NCBI GenBank assembly: GCA_945901825.1
Contig: CAMDMC010000013.1
Span: 1 to 47,837 of the forward strand
Direction: 5' to 3'
From: Bordetella parapertussis
GTDB taxonomy: Bacteria > Pseudomonadota > Gammaproteobacteria > Burkholderiales > Burkholderiaceae_A
DNA length: 47,837 nucleotides
Shown here piece by piece: positions 40,400-47,837 of this stretch (positions are counted from its first letter, which is position 1; each line of letters starts with the position of its first letter). Made by a program: the position numbers and the translations under genes. The notes under the pieces are model-generated. The model did no database searches, was not told where the DNA came from, and was given only the letters and a program-made list of their open reading frames with translations.

Positions 40400-41232
40400 C
40401 CCAGGCCGTTCGTATCGGCCTCGGTACGACGAAACACAGGCTGCAGGGGCTTGGAGGACTGGGCATCGAACCGGTAGCCCTCAAGGTTGAAGGCTTGCAG
40501 TTGCTCGGGCTTACGCGCACGCTTTTGCAGAACGAAACGCGCCATAAGCCCTCTTGCTCGCTTGGCGTAAAAGCTTATAACTTTGAACTTGCCCGCCTTC
40601 TCATCTTGAAAGACGGGGCTAATCACCTGCACCGCCTTGCCGTTAACCTGATGCTTATGAAGACCCTGCGCAGCCTTAAAGTATTCGTCCGAGGCAAGGT
40701 TGAGCACGTATGGGTTGGGACCTAGCCCGGCAAGCTCTTGACCAAGCGCCTCAACCAGCTGGAGGCCCCAGTAGTCGTAGAGGCTGGAGAAGGCCCTACC
40801 CCCTGCATGGCCCTTAAGCGAGGTGCTCATTTCGAGCCGATAGGCCTGAAAGACGTCCATGGGCCGCAAGACACCATAAAGCCCCGAGAGCATACGAAGC
40901 CGGCTCTGCGCGTCTTCAAGCTGGGCCTTGGTAAGGCTTGAGGCCTGAAGGCCTTCGTAAACGTCCCCATTGAAGGCAAAAACTGCGGGCCGAACAGCGC
41001 TTGATTTCGGGCGTGCCGACCACTGCGAGAACCGTTCAGCATTAAGACTGGCAAGCTTGGGACTTACACCCATGAGCTTTTCAAGCTCCGCCGCAGGCAT
41101 GGGCTGAAGAATCTTAACGAGCTCTGCAGCCTGACTCATGAGAGCGGGCTTCGTTACCTCGAGTTCCTGGGCCTGCGTGGGCAGGGGGGTTTCAAAATCG
41201 AGTGTTTTTGCAGGCGATAAGAGAATAAGCAT
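40396..41232 (-). CDS. yaaA: Peroxide stress protein YaaA (UPF0246)
   Basis: This 278-residue protein is of the YaaA/DUF328 family. E. coli YaaA is induced by OxyR and limits intracellular free iron and DNA damage during peroxide stress; its biochemical activity is not well defined. The N-terminus MLILLSPAKTLDFETPLP and the internal QAYRLEMSTSLKG and NLASDEYFKA motifs identify the family. It lies 48 bases after the Anbu gene on the same strand, so it may be the last gene of that operon. Confidence 0.92.
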   Translation of the reverse strand: MLILLSPAKTLDFETPLPTQAQELEVTKPALMSQAAELVKILQPMPAAELEKLMGVSPKLASLNAERFSQWSARPKSSAVRPAVFAFNGDVYEGLQASSLTKAQLEDAQSRLRMLSGLYGVLRPMDVFQAYRLEMSTSLKGHAGGRAFSSLYDYWGLQLVEALGQELAGLGPNPYVLNLASDEYFKAAQGLHKHQVNGKAVQVISPVFQDEKAGKFKVISFYAKRARGLMARFVLQKRARKPEQLQAFNLEGYRFDAQSSKPLQPVFRRTEADTNGLG

Positions 41233-41280
41233 GATGTCGTCTACACAATGAGGGCGGTGAAAGCGGGAAAAGCGATAAAA

Positions 41281-42063
41281 CTACTGCTGCTCCTGGTGAA
41301 ACATGGAGGCAAAGAAGACACTTTTGGATTTGTCACTGGCGATGCTCTGCCAGTCGGGGTCGGGAAGGTCGTGGAATGCATCTTGCAGCAGTTTGCCCCA
41401 GCGCGAACGAATGCCTTCAAAATAGGCGTTGCCCTCGTTGATTTTCGCGACCCTTGAAACGGCAAGAGCGTCTGTTTCATACACCAAAAGATCAAGCGGA
41501 AGGCCCACCGACAGATTGGACTTCAGCGTGGAGTCCATTGATATAAGCAGGCATTTCGTGGCGTCATCAAGCGAGGTCTCGGGTTTAAGAACACGGTCGA
41601 GCACGGGCTTGCCGTACTTCGACTCGCCTAGCTGAAAATAATGGCTCTCAGGTGAAGTCTCAATAAAATTACCTGCCGTGTAGACGTTAAAGAGGCGGCA
41701 ACGCTCACCACGAATCTGGCCTCCCACAAGAAAGCTGCAATTAAACTCAAGGCCGAAGCCGTTTAGGGCCATCTGATCGCGCTGATGAAGTTGGCGCAGA
41801 GCCTCTCCCACCACCACCGAGATATCGGCCATGCTGGAAGCCGACCACATCCTGTCGGACAAGGGACCATGGCTAAGGATCTCGATAACATTCTGGGAGA
41901 TGGATAAATTCCCAGAGGTAAGCAGCACGACCACCCGATCGCCCGCCCTCTCAAAGACCGTCATTTTGCGATAGGTGGAAATTTGGTCCATCCCGGCATT
42001 GGTGCGCGAGTCGGACAAAAACACAAGGCCTTGGTCTAAAACAGCGGATACACAGTAGGTCAT
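41281..42063 (-). CDS. Anbu, bacterial proteasome-type peptidase (COG3484)
   Basis: This Ntn-hydrolase fold protein is of the Anbu (ancestral beta-subunit) family, 260 residues long. The start MTYCVSAVLDQGLVFLSDSR then TNAGMDQIST is diagnostic, with Thr2 as the expected N-terminal nucleophile after Met removal. A Lys in the TYRKMTVFE segment is the probable second active-site residue. Anbu forms helical assemblies and peptidase activity is debated. It lies 9 bases after the alpha-E gene and downstream of an ATP-grasp gene, the usual Anbu neighbours. The natural substrate is unknown. Confidence 0.88.
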   Translation of the reverse strand: MTYCVSAVLDQGLVFLSDSRTNAGMDQISTYRKMTVFERAGDRVVVLLTSGNLSISQNVIEILSHGPLSDRMWSASSMADISVVVGEALRQLHQRDQMALNGFGLEFNCSFLVGGQIRGERCRLFNVYTAGNFIETSPESHYFQLGESKYGKPVLDRVLKPETSLDDATKCLLISMDSTLKSNLSVGLPLDLLVYETDALAVSRVAKINEGNAYFEGIRSRWGKLLQDAFHDLPDPDWQSIASDKSKSVFFASMFHQEQQ

Positions 42064-42072
42064 GCGAGCATT

Positions 42073-43029
42073 CTAATCGGTAGTGCCTGAGGATGCTTCA
42101 AGTGGAACAAGAAACTCATGACTAATAATGACACCAAGTTCATTCACCTGGGTTACGAACTGCTTTAAGAATCCGTGCATCTGGTCTTGAAAGGTTTCAT
42201 CGATGCTGAGGTACTCAAGGTTTGAACGTATACGACCGGCCTGTTTAAGAGCCTTCTGTCGGCCCGGGCTACTGACATGGCTAAGATTCATCAGAAGTTC
42301 ATCCAGGCAGGCTCGAAGCGAGCGCGGCATGTCACCACGTTGAATAAGAAGTTCAGCAATACGCACGGGCGTGAAGCTGTCGCGGTAGACCTTTCGATAA
42401 ATTTCATAGGCGGACACCGACCGAAGAAGGGATGACCAAAAATAAAAGTCCGCACGCTCTTCAAAGTCGTCCTGCACCATCAGATACTTCACATCAAGAA
42501 TTCGGGCGGTGTTGTCGGCGCGCTCTAAGAACGTGCCCGTGCGCACGAAATAAAAGGCTTCGTCTTTTAGTAAGGTTCCAATCGTGACACCACGAAACAG
42601 ATGCGACTGAAGCTTCACCCATTCGAAGACGCGCGCGGGTTCCTTCACAAAACTGCCATCCTTCACCATGCTTCGGGCCTCTAGCCATATGTTGTTCACC
42701 ACCTCCCAGATGTCCGTGGTAAGCACCCCGCGAACCGCACGTGCATTCTCGCGGGCGCGTTCAAGGCAGTTAATGATGCTCGAAGGGTTAGAGCTGTCGA
42801 CAAGCATGAAGCGCAAGACCTTATCGGCAGAGAGCTTGGCATAGCGCTTGTCATAGGCTTCCTGAAGCTCGTTCAGGTCAAGCAGCGTCTTCCACTGAGC
42901 GTCAATGGAACTGGCTTCACTGGGCAGCATCGCTGCCTGCAACTGAACATCGAGCATGCGCGCAGTGTTCTCCGCGCGTTCAATGTAGCGCGACATCCAA
43001 AACACATGGTCAGCAAGCCGGCTAAGCAC
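42073..43029 (-). CDS. Alpha-E domain protein (COG2307)
   Basis: This all-helical 318-residue protein is of the alpha-E (DUF403) family. The N-terminus MLSRLADHVFWMSRYIERAE is the family hallmark, and DNTARILDVKYL and HLFRGVTIGTLLKDEAFYF follow. Alpha-E proteins co-occur with circularly permuted ATP-grasp enzymes and are thought to act with them in peptide synthesis or modification. That role is inferred from comparative genomics. The start overlaps the ATP-grasp stop by 8 bases. Confidence 0.9.
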   Translation of the reverse strand: MLSRLADHVFWMSRYIERAENTARMLDVQLQAAMLPSEASSIDAQWKTLLDLNELQEAYDKRYAKLSADKVLRFMLVDSSNPSSIINCLERARENARAVRGVLTTDIWEVVNNIWLEARSMVKDGSFVKEPARVFEWVKLQSHLFRGVTIGTLLKDEAFYFVRTGTFLERADNTARILDVKYLMVQDDFEERADFYFWSSLLRSVSAYEIYRKVYRDSFTPVRIAELLIQRGDMPRSLRACLDELLMNLSHVSSPGRQKALKQAGRIRSNLEYLSIDETFQDQMHGFLKQFVTQVNELGVIISHEFLVPLEASSGTTD

Positions 43030-44479
43030 GATGCAATACCCAGGTGTCTTTTGTGCCCCCGCCTTGCGAGGAATTCACCACCAGCGAGCCGCGCTTTAAG
43101 GCAACCCGGGTAAGACCCCCTGCCACCATCGATACCGTTTTGCCCGAGAGTACGAAGGGACGCAGATCAACATGGCGCGGTGCAATGCCTTCATTCACAA
43201 GGGTTGGGCAGGTTGAAAGGGCAAGTGTGGGCTGGGCTATGTAGCGGCTGGGATGGGCCTTGAGTCTTGCACGGAAGTCTTCAAGCTGAGCCTTGGAGGC
43301 CTTCGGGCCAATGAGCATGCCATACCCACCCGAGCCCTGCGCCTCTTTAATAACAAGGCTTTCAAGATTGGCCAGAACAAACTCAAGCTCTTTTTTTCTG
43401 CGACAAAGGTAGGTTGGCACGTTCTGCAAGAGCGGCTCCTCCCCAAGGTAAAAGCGAATCATATCGGGGACAAACGGGTAGACCGCCTTATCGTCTGCAA
43501 TACCAGTACCAACGGCATTGCAGACAGTGACACCCCCCTGTTGCACAAGCTCGACAAGCCCAGGAACACCCAGCGTGGAGTCGGTACGAAAACAGCGCGA
43601 GTCAAGATAGTCATCGTCCACACGGCGGTAGATAACATCGACCCGCCGCGGCCCAGAGGTGGTCTTGGAGTAAAGCCGATCACCCTTCACAAAAAGATCT
43701 TGGCCCTCGACAAGCTCAACGCCCATCTGTTGGGCCAGGTAGGAATGCTCGAAATACGCGCTGTTAAAAATGCCGGGTGTAAGGACCACCACCGTGGGGT
43801 TGTCAACACCCTCCGGGGAAACAGAGCGCAGTGTCTTGAGCAGGAGGTCGGGGTAGTGCTCAACCGGAGCAACCTTATTTAAAGAAAAAAGCTCCGGGAA
43901 AAGCCGCATCATGACCTTACGGTTTTCGATCATGTAGGAGACACCTGAGGGAACGCGCAGGTTGTCCTCAAGCACGAAGAAGTCGCCCTCGCCGGCCCGC
44001 ACCAGGTCAACACCTGCAATATGGGCCCAAAGGGATCGCGGAAGGCTTACGCCCTGCATCTGTTTGCGATACTGCTCATTGCCAAGAATAAGTTCCTTGG
44101 GAATCTTCTTCTCATCGAGAATGCGCTGCTCGGAGTAGATGTCTTGCAAAAAGGCGTTCAAGGCCTGAACCCTCTGCACAAGCCCGCGCTCAAGCTTTTT
44201 CCACTCCGCGTTAGGAAGAATTCTAGGAATGAGATCAAAGGGAAGGAGCCGCTCTGCCCCTGCCTCATCACCATAAACATTAAACGTAATGCCCACGCGA
44301 CGAAAAAGCAGATCGGCATCTTGCTGGGCCTTTTCGAGCACGGACTTCGGTTGCTCGGTGAGCCATTGCCAGAAAACCTTACTGTGCGGGTAGGCTGTTG
44401 CTGAACCAAGACCCGCGGCTCCACCTGGCATGCATGCAAGCAGTTCGTCAACAAAAACAGGGGTTCGCGGGTCGGACAT
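43022..44479 (-). CDS. Circularly permuted type 2 ATP-grasp protein (COG2308)
   Basis: This 485-residue protein has the features of circularly permuted ATP-grasp enzymes. RVQALNAFLQDIYSEQRIL is followed by RSLWAHIAGVDLVRAGEGDF, the catalytic-region FFVLEDNLRVPSGVSYMIEN and VVVLTPGIFNSAYFEHSYLA. Glycine-rich VIKEAQGSGGYGMLIG and VRVALKRGSLVVN-like ends are also present. Family enzymes are predicted amide- or peptide-bond ligases. The gene heads an operon with alpha-E and Anbu. AGAAGGTGG lies about 9 bases before the ATG. Confidence 0.9.
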   Translation of the reverse strand: MSDPRTPVFVDELLACMPGGAAGLGSATAYPHSKVFWQWLTEQPKSVLEKAQQDADLLFRRVGITFNVYGDEAGAERLLPFDLIPRILPNAEWKKLERGLVQRVQALNAFLQDIYSEQRILDEKKIPKELILGNEQYRKQMQGVSLPRSLWAHIAGVDLVRAGEGDFFVLEDNLRVPSGVSYMIENRKVMMRLFPELFSLNKVAPVEHYPDLLLKTLRSVSPEGVDNPTVVVLTPGIFNSAYFEHSYLAQQMGVELVEGQDLFVKGDRLYSKTTSGPRRVDVIYRRVDDDYLDSRCFRTDSTLGVPGLVELVQQGGVTVCNAVGTGIADDKAVYPFVPDMIRFYLGEEPLLQNVPTYLCRRKKELEFVLANLESLVIKEAQGSGGYGMLIGPKASKAQLEDFRARLKAHPSRYIAQPTLALSTCPTLVNEGIAPRHVDLRPFVLSGKTVSMVAGGLTRVALKRGSLVVNSSQGGGTKDTWVLHRA

Positions 44480-44520
44480 TCTTTTTCCACCTTCTGTGTG
44501 GTCTCAGCAAGCCATGTGCC

Positions 44521-44541
44521 AAGCCCTAGGTAAAAGGGCTT
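44521..44541. repeat. Inverted repeat in the divergent ATP-grasp/AlkA intergenic region
   Basis: AAGCCCT (44521-44527) and AGGGCTT (44535-44541) are perfect 7-base arms around the loop AGGTAAA. It lies between two divergent start codons that are 113 bases apart, so it could be an operator for either or both genes. No homology to a known operator is recognised. Confidence 0.45.
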
Positions 44542-44592
44542 CTGCGATACTTGGCCCAGAAAAGTAAAGCGACGCACCAAGAAAAGGCAAGA

Positions 44593-45240
44593 ATGCCCAA
44601 AGCAAAGGCAGGTCCCCGCACCACCCTCGATCAGTCAGCGCCCGATTACTGGGATGCTGCCCTCGCCCATTTGAGCAGCCAAGACCCCGTCATGCGCGAT
44701 CTCATCCAAGCATACCCGGGTTCCTTCTTGCGCAGTCGGGGCGCACCTTACGAGACGCTTATGCGATCCATCGTGGGGCAGCAGATTTCTGTTACTGCTG
44801 CAAACGCAATCTGGGAGCGGCTTGAGGCACGTCTTGGTAAGCCTGTCACACCCCAGGCAGCCCTTGCTTTGGGTGAACCTATTCGCGAGGTTGGGCTCTC
44901 GGCCCGTAAGGCAGGCTACCTGCTTGACCTTAGCCAATGGTTCGCACAAACCAAAGGCCTTGAAGACTCTTTTTCGAGTCTAACCGATGACGAAGTCGTT
45001 GCATGCCTGGTGGCGAGGCCTGGCATAGGCCCCTGGACAGCCGAAATGTTTTTAATGTTTTGCCTGCGACGCCCCGATGTCTTTGCCGCTGCCGACCTCG
45101 GGCTGCTTAAGGCCATTGAGCGCCTGTACAAGAAAGATCGCAGCCAGGCAAAAGGCATTGCCGACACCTGGCGGCCCTACCGTACAGTTGCGAGCTGGTT
45201 TCTTTGGCGCAGCCTCGACCCCATTCCCGTGGAATACTAG
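44593..45240 (+). CDS. DNA-3-methyladenine glycosylase II family protein (AlkA-like)
   Basis: This HhH-GPD base-excision glycosylase removes alkylated purines from DNA. The chosen ATG at 44593 has AAAAGGCAAG upstream and gives 215 residues. The central helix-hairpin-helix is ARPGIGPWTAEMF, and the catalytic Asp is in VFAAADLGLLKAI. The helical domain carries MRSIVGQQISVTAANAIWERL. The length fits short AlkA homologues without the Ada-like N-terminal domain. A TTG at 44551 is in frame, but I see no ribosome site for it. It lies 3 bases before rlmJ. Confidence 0.88.
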   Translation: MPKAKAGPRTTLDQSAPDYWDAALAHLSSQDPVMRDLIQAYPGSFLRSRGAPYETLMRSIVGQQISVTAANAIWERLEARLGKPVTPQAALALGEPIREVGLSARKAGYLLDLSQWFAQTKGLEDSFSSLTDDEVVACLVARPGIGPWTAEMFLMFCLRRPDVFAAADLGLLKAIERLYKKDRSQAKGIADTWRPYRTVASWFLWRSLDPIPVEY

Positions 45241-45243
45241 CCC

Positions 45244-46248
45244 ATGTTCGCCTATCGCCATGCCTTTCACGCCGGCAATCATGCCGATGTTATTAAACAT
45301 GCTGTTGCACTTAGCTGCCTGAAACTTATGCAGCAAAAAGAGGCTGCGATCATGGTTGCCGACTCGCATGCGGGCTCGGGGCTCTATCGTATCGGAGAGG
45401 CCCTTATGCGCGGACGCGGGGAATTCCCCAATGGGCTTGCGAAGCTCTGGCCTCATCGCACAGCCCAGATGCCCGCGCTGGTTCAGGACTATCTACAGTC
45501 TGTCATCGGTTTTAACCAAGGACGGTCGCTTGAATGGCTACCGGGCTCACCCGTCATGCTGGCTCGCGCCCTGCGGTCGCACGATCTGCTTTACGCCTAC
45601 GAGATTCACTCCTCGGACTATCCCCTTCTCGAGACCAATCTCTCGGACTACGGCCGCCGGGTCAAGTCCTTTCGCACAGATGGTTTTCAGTCGGTGCTGT
45701 CACTGTTACCAACCGTTTCGAAACGCGCTATGTTTTTGGTGGACCCGCCCTACGAAGACAAACGCGACTATGAGCGAACCTTTGTGATGGTGCGCGAGGG
45801 CCTGCAGCGTATGTCAAATACTTGCTTTGTAGTCTGGGTTCCCATGGTGGCGCGTTATGACGTTGAGCGACTGCTCAAACGACTCCAATCCCTTGCGGGC
45901 GAAAAGCTACGCATTGATCTTTGTGTCCAGCCGGCAGCCTTGGATGGTCTTGGCCTTACGGGCAGCCACCTGCTTGTTGTAAACCCCCCCTTTGGTCTAC
46001 AGGCTCTGTGCGAGGAAGCTCTGCCCTGGTTATTTAAAAAACTAAGCCAGACACCTTTCGACCAGGCAAAAAAAAGGGGGGTCTTGGCCCCCCATTTCAA
46101 AGTCTCCCTCCAGCCCCCACAACCTTTACAAACGTTTAAACCTGTTAGGCAACCTTCTTTATCTCAGACCGTGTATCAAAAAACTGCTCGTCCTCGGTCG
46201 AGCCCTTCAGGGCTGCCGTCGAAGCCTCGCGCTCGATCGTCGTCGTAA
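45244..46248 (+). CDS. rlmJ: 23S rRNA (adenine-2030-N6)-methyltransferase RlmJ, with C-terminal extension
   Basis: RlmJ methylates A2030 of 23S rRNA. The conserved N-terminus is [20 protein letters not shown]. The SAM-binding and catalytic parts include [13 protein letters not shown] and the N6-adenine motif DPPY (167-170). A conserved LLVVNPPF segment near 243-250 precedes the usual end at about 270-275. Here the frame continues to residue 334. The extra 60 residues, rich in Pro, Ser, Arg and Gln, are encoded by the aceA terminator (46068-46093) and by 104 bases antisense to the aceA 3' end. The core is certain; the tail is odd. Confidence 0.9.
   Translation: MFAYRHAFHAGNHADVIKHAVALSCLKLMQQKEAAIMVADSHAGSGLYRIGEALMRGRGEFPNGLAKLWPHRTAQMPALVQDYLQSVIGFNQGRSLEWLPGSPVMLARALRSHDLLYAYEIHSSDYPLLETNLSDYGRRVKSFRTDGFQSVLSLLPTVSKRAMFLVDPPYEDKRDYERTFVMVREGLQRMSNTCFVVWVPMVARYDVERLLKRLQSLAGEKLRIDLCVQPAALDGLGLTGSHLLVVNPPFGLQALCEEALPWLFKKLSQTPFDQAKKRGVLAPHFKVSLQPPQPLQTFKPVRQPSLSQTVYQKTARPRSSPSGLPSKPRARSSS
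46068..46093 (-). terminator. Intrinsic terminator of aceA
   Basis: On the minus strand GGGGGG (46093-46088) and CCCCCC (46081-46076) form a 6-bp all-GC stem around a 6-base loop, followed at once by eight T residues (46075-46068). It starts 52 bases after the aceA stop. It lies inside the rlmJ reading frame on the other strand. Confidence 0.85.
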
Positions 46249-47467
46249 CCGCATCGAAGTAACCCGTGCCAACCTCACGCTGATGCTTAACAGCGGTGAA
46301 GCCACGCTCGGCCGCGGCGAATTCAGCCTGCTGCAACTCCACAAAGGCAGTCATGTTGCTACGCGCATAGCCGTGTGCCAGATTGAACATGGAATAGTTC
46401 AGGGCATGGAAGCCAGCTAAGGTAATGAACTGGAACTTATAGCCCATAGCCCCAAGCTCACGCTGGAACTTGGCAATGGTTGCGTCATCCAGGTTCTTCT
46501 TCCAGTTAAATGAAGGCGAGCAATTGTAGGCAAGCATCTTGCCGGGGAACTGCTTGTGAATAGCCTCGGCAAACGAGCGTGCGTAGGCAAGGTCGGGGGT
46601 TCCCGTTTCACACCAGATCATGTCGGCATAAGGCGCATAGGCAAGACCACGGGCAATGGACTGATCAAGACCATTGCGTGAACGGAAGAAGCCTTCAACG
46701 GTGCGCTCGCCGGTTAGGAAGGGCCTGTCATTGTCATCGACGTCTGACGTAACGAGATCAGCGGCCTCGGCATCGGTGCGGGCAAGTAAAACGGTTGGTA
46801 CGCCCATGACATCTGCCGCAAGACGCGCAGCGACAAGCTTGGCCACGGCCTCGCGGGTGGGAACAAGAACCTTACCGCCCATGTGACCGCACTTCTTCAC
46901 AGAGGCCAACTGGTCCTCAAAGTGCACGCCGGCAGCGCCTGCATCAATCATGGACTTCATAAGTTCAAAGGCGTTGAGCACGCCGCCAAAGCCCGCCTCT
47001 GCATCTGCAACGATGGGAAGAAAGTAGTCGGTGTAGCCTTCGTCTTCAGGATTTTTGCCCTCCGACCATTGAATCTGGTCGGCACGGGTAAAGGTGTTGT
47101 TAATGCGGCGAACAACACTGGGCACCGAGTTGGCGGGGTAAAGCGACTGGTCGGGGTACATCTCGCCCGATAGGTTGGCATCACCAGCCACCTGCCAGCC
47201 CGACAAATAAACAGCTTTCAGGCCGGCCTTAGCCTGCTGCAGCGCCTGGTTACCCGTGAGTGCGCCGAGGGTGTTCACAAAGGGCTCGGTGGTGACGAGG
47301 TTCCAGAGCTTTTCAGCACCACGCTTGGCCAGCGTGTGCTCGGGCTGTAATGAGCCACGAAGACGAATAACGTCCTCCGCCGTGTAGCCCCGCTTTATCC
47401 CTCTCCAGCGGGGGTTCTCAGACCAGTCTTTTTGAAGCTGCTGGGCAGCCTGCTCGCGTGCATTCAT
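46145..47467 (-). CDS. aceA: Isocitrate lyase
   Basis: This glyoxylate-shunt enzyme splits isocitrate to glyoxylate and succinate, enabling growth on acetate or fatty acids. The 440-residue protein has the catalytic motif Lys191-Lys192-Cys193-Gly194-His195 followed by MGGKVLVP. The metal-binding region [20 protein letters not shown] and the [13 protein letters not shown] segment are also present. AAAGGAG is 7 bases before the ATG, a strong ribosome site. The gene ends at a clear intrinsic terminator. No malate synthase lies in the window. Confidence 0.97.
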   Translation of the reverse strand: MNAREQAAQQLQKDWSENPRWRGIKRGYTAEDVIRLRGSLQPEHTLAKRGAEKLWNLVTTEPFVNTLGALTGNQALQQAKAGLKAVYLSGWQVAGDANLSGEMYPDQSLYPANSVPSVVRRINNTFTRADQIQWSEGKNPEDEGYTDYFLPIVADAEAGFGGVLNAFELMKSMIDAGAAGVHFEDQLASVKKCGHMGGKVLVPTREAVAKLVAARLAADVMGVPTVLLARTDAEAADLVTSDVDDNDRPFLTGERTVEGFFRSRNGLDQSIARGLAYAPYADMIWCETGTPDLAYARSFAEAIHKQFPGKMLAYNCSPSFNWKKNLDDATIAKFQRELGAMGYKFQFITLAGFHALNYSMFNLAHGYARSNMTAFVELQQAEFAAAERGFTAVKHQREVGTGYFDAVTTTIEREASTAALKGSTEDEQFFDTRSEIKKVA

Positions 47468-47538
47468 GGGTCAACTCCTTTAATAGAGAAAAAAGTAAAA
47501 AGTTTGTGACACTATGATAGGAGCATCTGCTGTCCTGC

Positions 47539-47544
47539 ATTATA
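47539..47544 (-). promoter_or_regulatory. Candidate -10 element of aceA
   Basis: TATAAT on the minus strand lies 72 bases before the aceA ATG, within an AT-rich stretch. I see no good -35 at 15-18 bases, so if real the promoter probably needs an activator. The palindromes further upstream are candidate binding sites. Confidence 0.35.
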
Positions 47545-47602
47545 TTTTTTTTAGTTGGCGAGCGCTATTTTTTATTATTAAAATCATGATATTAGAATAA
47601 TA

Positions 47603-47701
47603 TTTCATAATATGAAAGCGTAAGGCGGCATTTGGAAACTGATCTTGCGGCTACGCAACACAACTTTTCATAATACAAAAAGACAATTTCGCTATGCGAA
47701 A
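47603..47701. promoter_or_regulatory. Phased palindrome array upstream of aceA (putative operator cluster)
   Basis: There are four palindromic or related sites: 47603-47617 (TTTCATA-A-TATGAAA, perfect 7-1-7), 47645-47658 (TTGCG-GCTA-CGCAA), 47666-47680 (TTTCATAATACAAAA, 13 of 15 identical to the first) and 47687-47701 (TTTCGC-TAT-GCGAAA). Their left edges are 42, 21 and 21 bases apart, which is whole turns of the helix. The TTTCr...yGAAA form resembles operators of IclR-family regulators. The identity of the regulator is inference. Confidence 0.55.
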
Positions 47702-47720
47702 TACCGGCGGATTTCACCGC

Positions 47721-47837
47721 CTAGGCTTGCAGTCTTCGAAAGGCCAAGATAGGAGGGGTGGATAAAACCTGGCGTAGGGCAATCCAGCCCGCGCCAAGAC
47801 TTACAAGGCTACCCACCAAGGCGCCAATCAGCGGCCA
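47721..47837 (-). CDS. Probable FtsX-type ABC transporter permease, C-terminal fragment
   Basis: The minus-strand frame is open from the window edge to a TAG at 47721-47723, encoding 38 residues. A hydrophobic helix WPLIGALVGSLVSLGAGWIA is followed by a short basic end, PPILAFRRLQA. A final membrane helix followed by a Pro then Arg-Arg-Leu close to the stop is typical of FtsX/MacB-type permeases (for example YbbP), but so little is present that the family call is tentative. A GGCGG/CCGCC hairpin (47706-47721) overlaps the stop, without a strong T-run. Confidence 0.5.
   Translation of the reverse strand, partial: WPLIGALVGSLVSLGAGWIALRQVLSTPPILAFRRLQA

Overview
The window looks like chromosomal DNA from a betaproteobacterium of the order Burkholderiales. 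This rests on gene content and order: a 14-gene nuo operon preceded by tpiA-secG-tRNA-Leu and followed by a DUF2818 gene; psd and pssA sitting between ilvC and leuA; and a DUF3460 gene next to scpA. I cannot name the genus from sequence alone.

Layout. (1) 1-146: the 3' end of an IS3-family transposase and a probable right IS end. (2) 202-3895, plus strand: a promoter, an ABC-2 permease/ATPase pair, a secreted or membrane-anchored alpha/beta hydrolase and a histidine phosphatase. (3) 3904-36517: about 32.6 kb with every recognised gene on the minus strand. In transcription order these are dcd, clpB, an RDD-domain membrane protein, ilvB-ilvN-ilvC, psd, pssA, a Leu-rich leader ORF, leuA, rpsO, pnp, tpiA, secG, tRNA-Leu(GAG), nuoA to nuoN, DUF2818, a NUDIX hydrolase, a holin-like membrane protein, an OsmC protein and a methionine-type aminotransferase. 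(4) 36558-40399, plus strand: metG, DUF3460, scpA, murB. (5) 40396-44479, minus strand: yaaA, then a bacterial-proteasome (Anbu) cluster of Anbu, alpha-E and circularly permuted ATP-grasp genes. (6) 44593-46248, plus strand: an AlkA-type glycosylase and rlmJ. (7) 46068-47837, minus strand: aceA with its terminator and a long upstream region, then the C-terminal end of a probable FtsX-type permease.

Function. Most of the window is core metabolism: respiratory complex I, branched-chain amino acid synthesis (ilvBNC and leuA), phosphatidylethanolamine synthesis (psd, pssA), RNA turnover and translation (pnp, rpsO, metG), cell-wall precursor synthesis (murB) and the glyoxylate shunt (aceA). Many genes overlap by 4 or 14 bases, which implies translational coupling.

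The parts most worth a second look are regulatory or accessory. They are a leucine-rich leader peptide with mutually exclusive hairpins before leuA; a good sigma70-type promoter and Val-rich upstream ORF before ilvB; helically phased palindromes upstream of aceA; an rlmJ reading frame that runs through the aceA terminator; and a compact Anbu/alpha-E/ATP-grasp cluster with no transglutaminase gene beside it.
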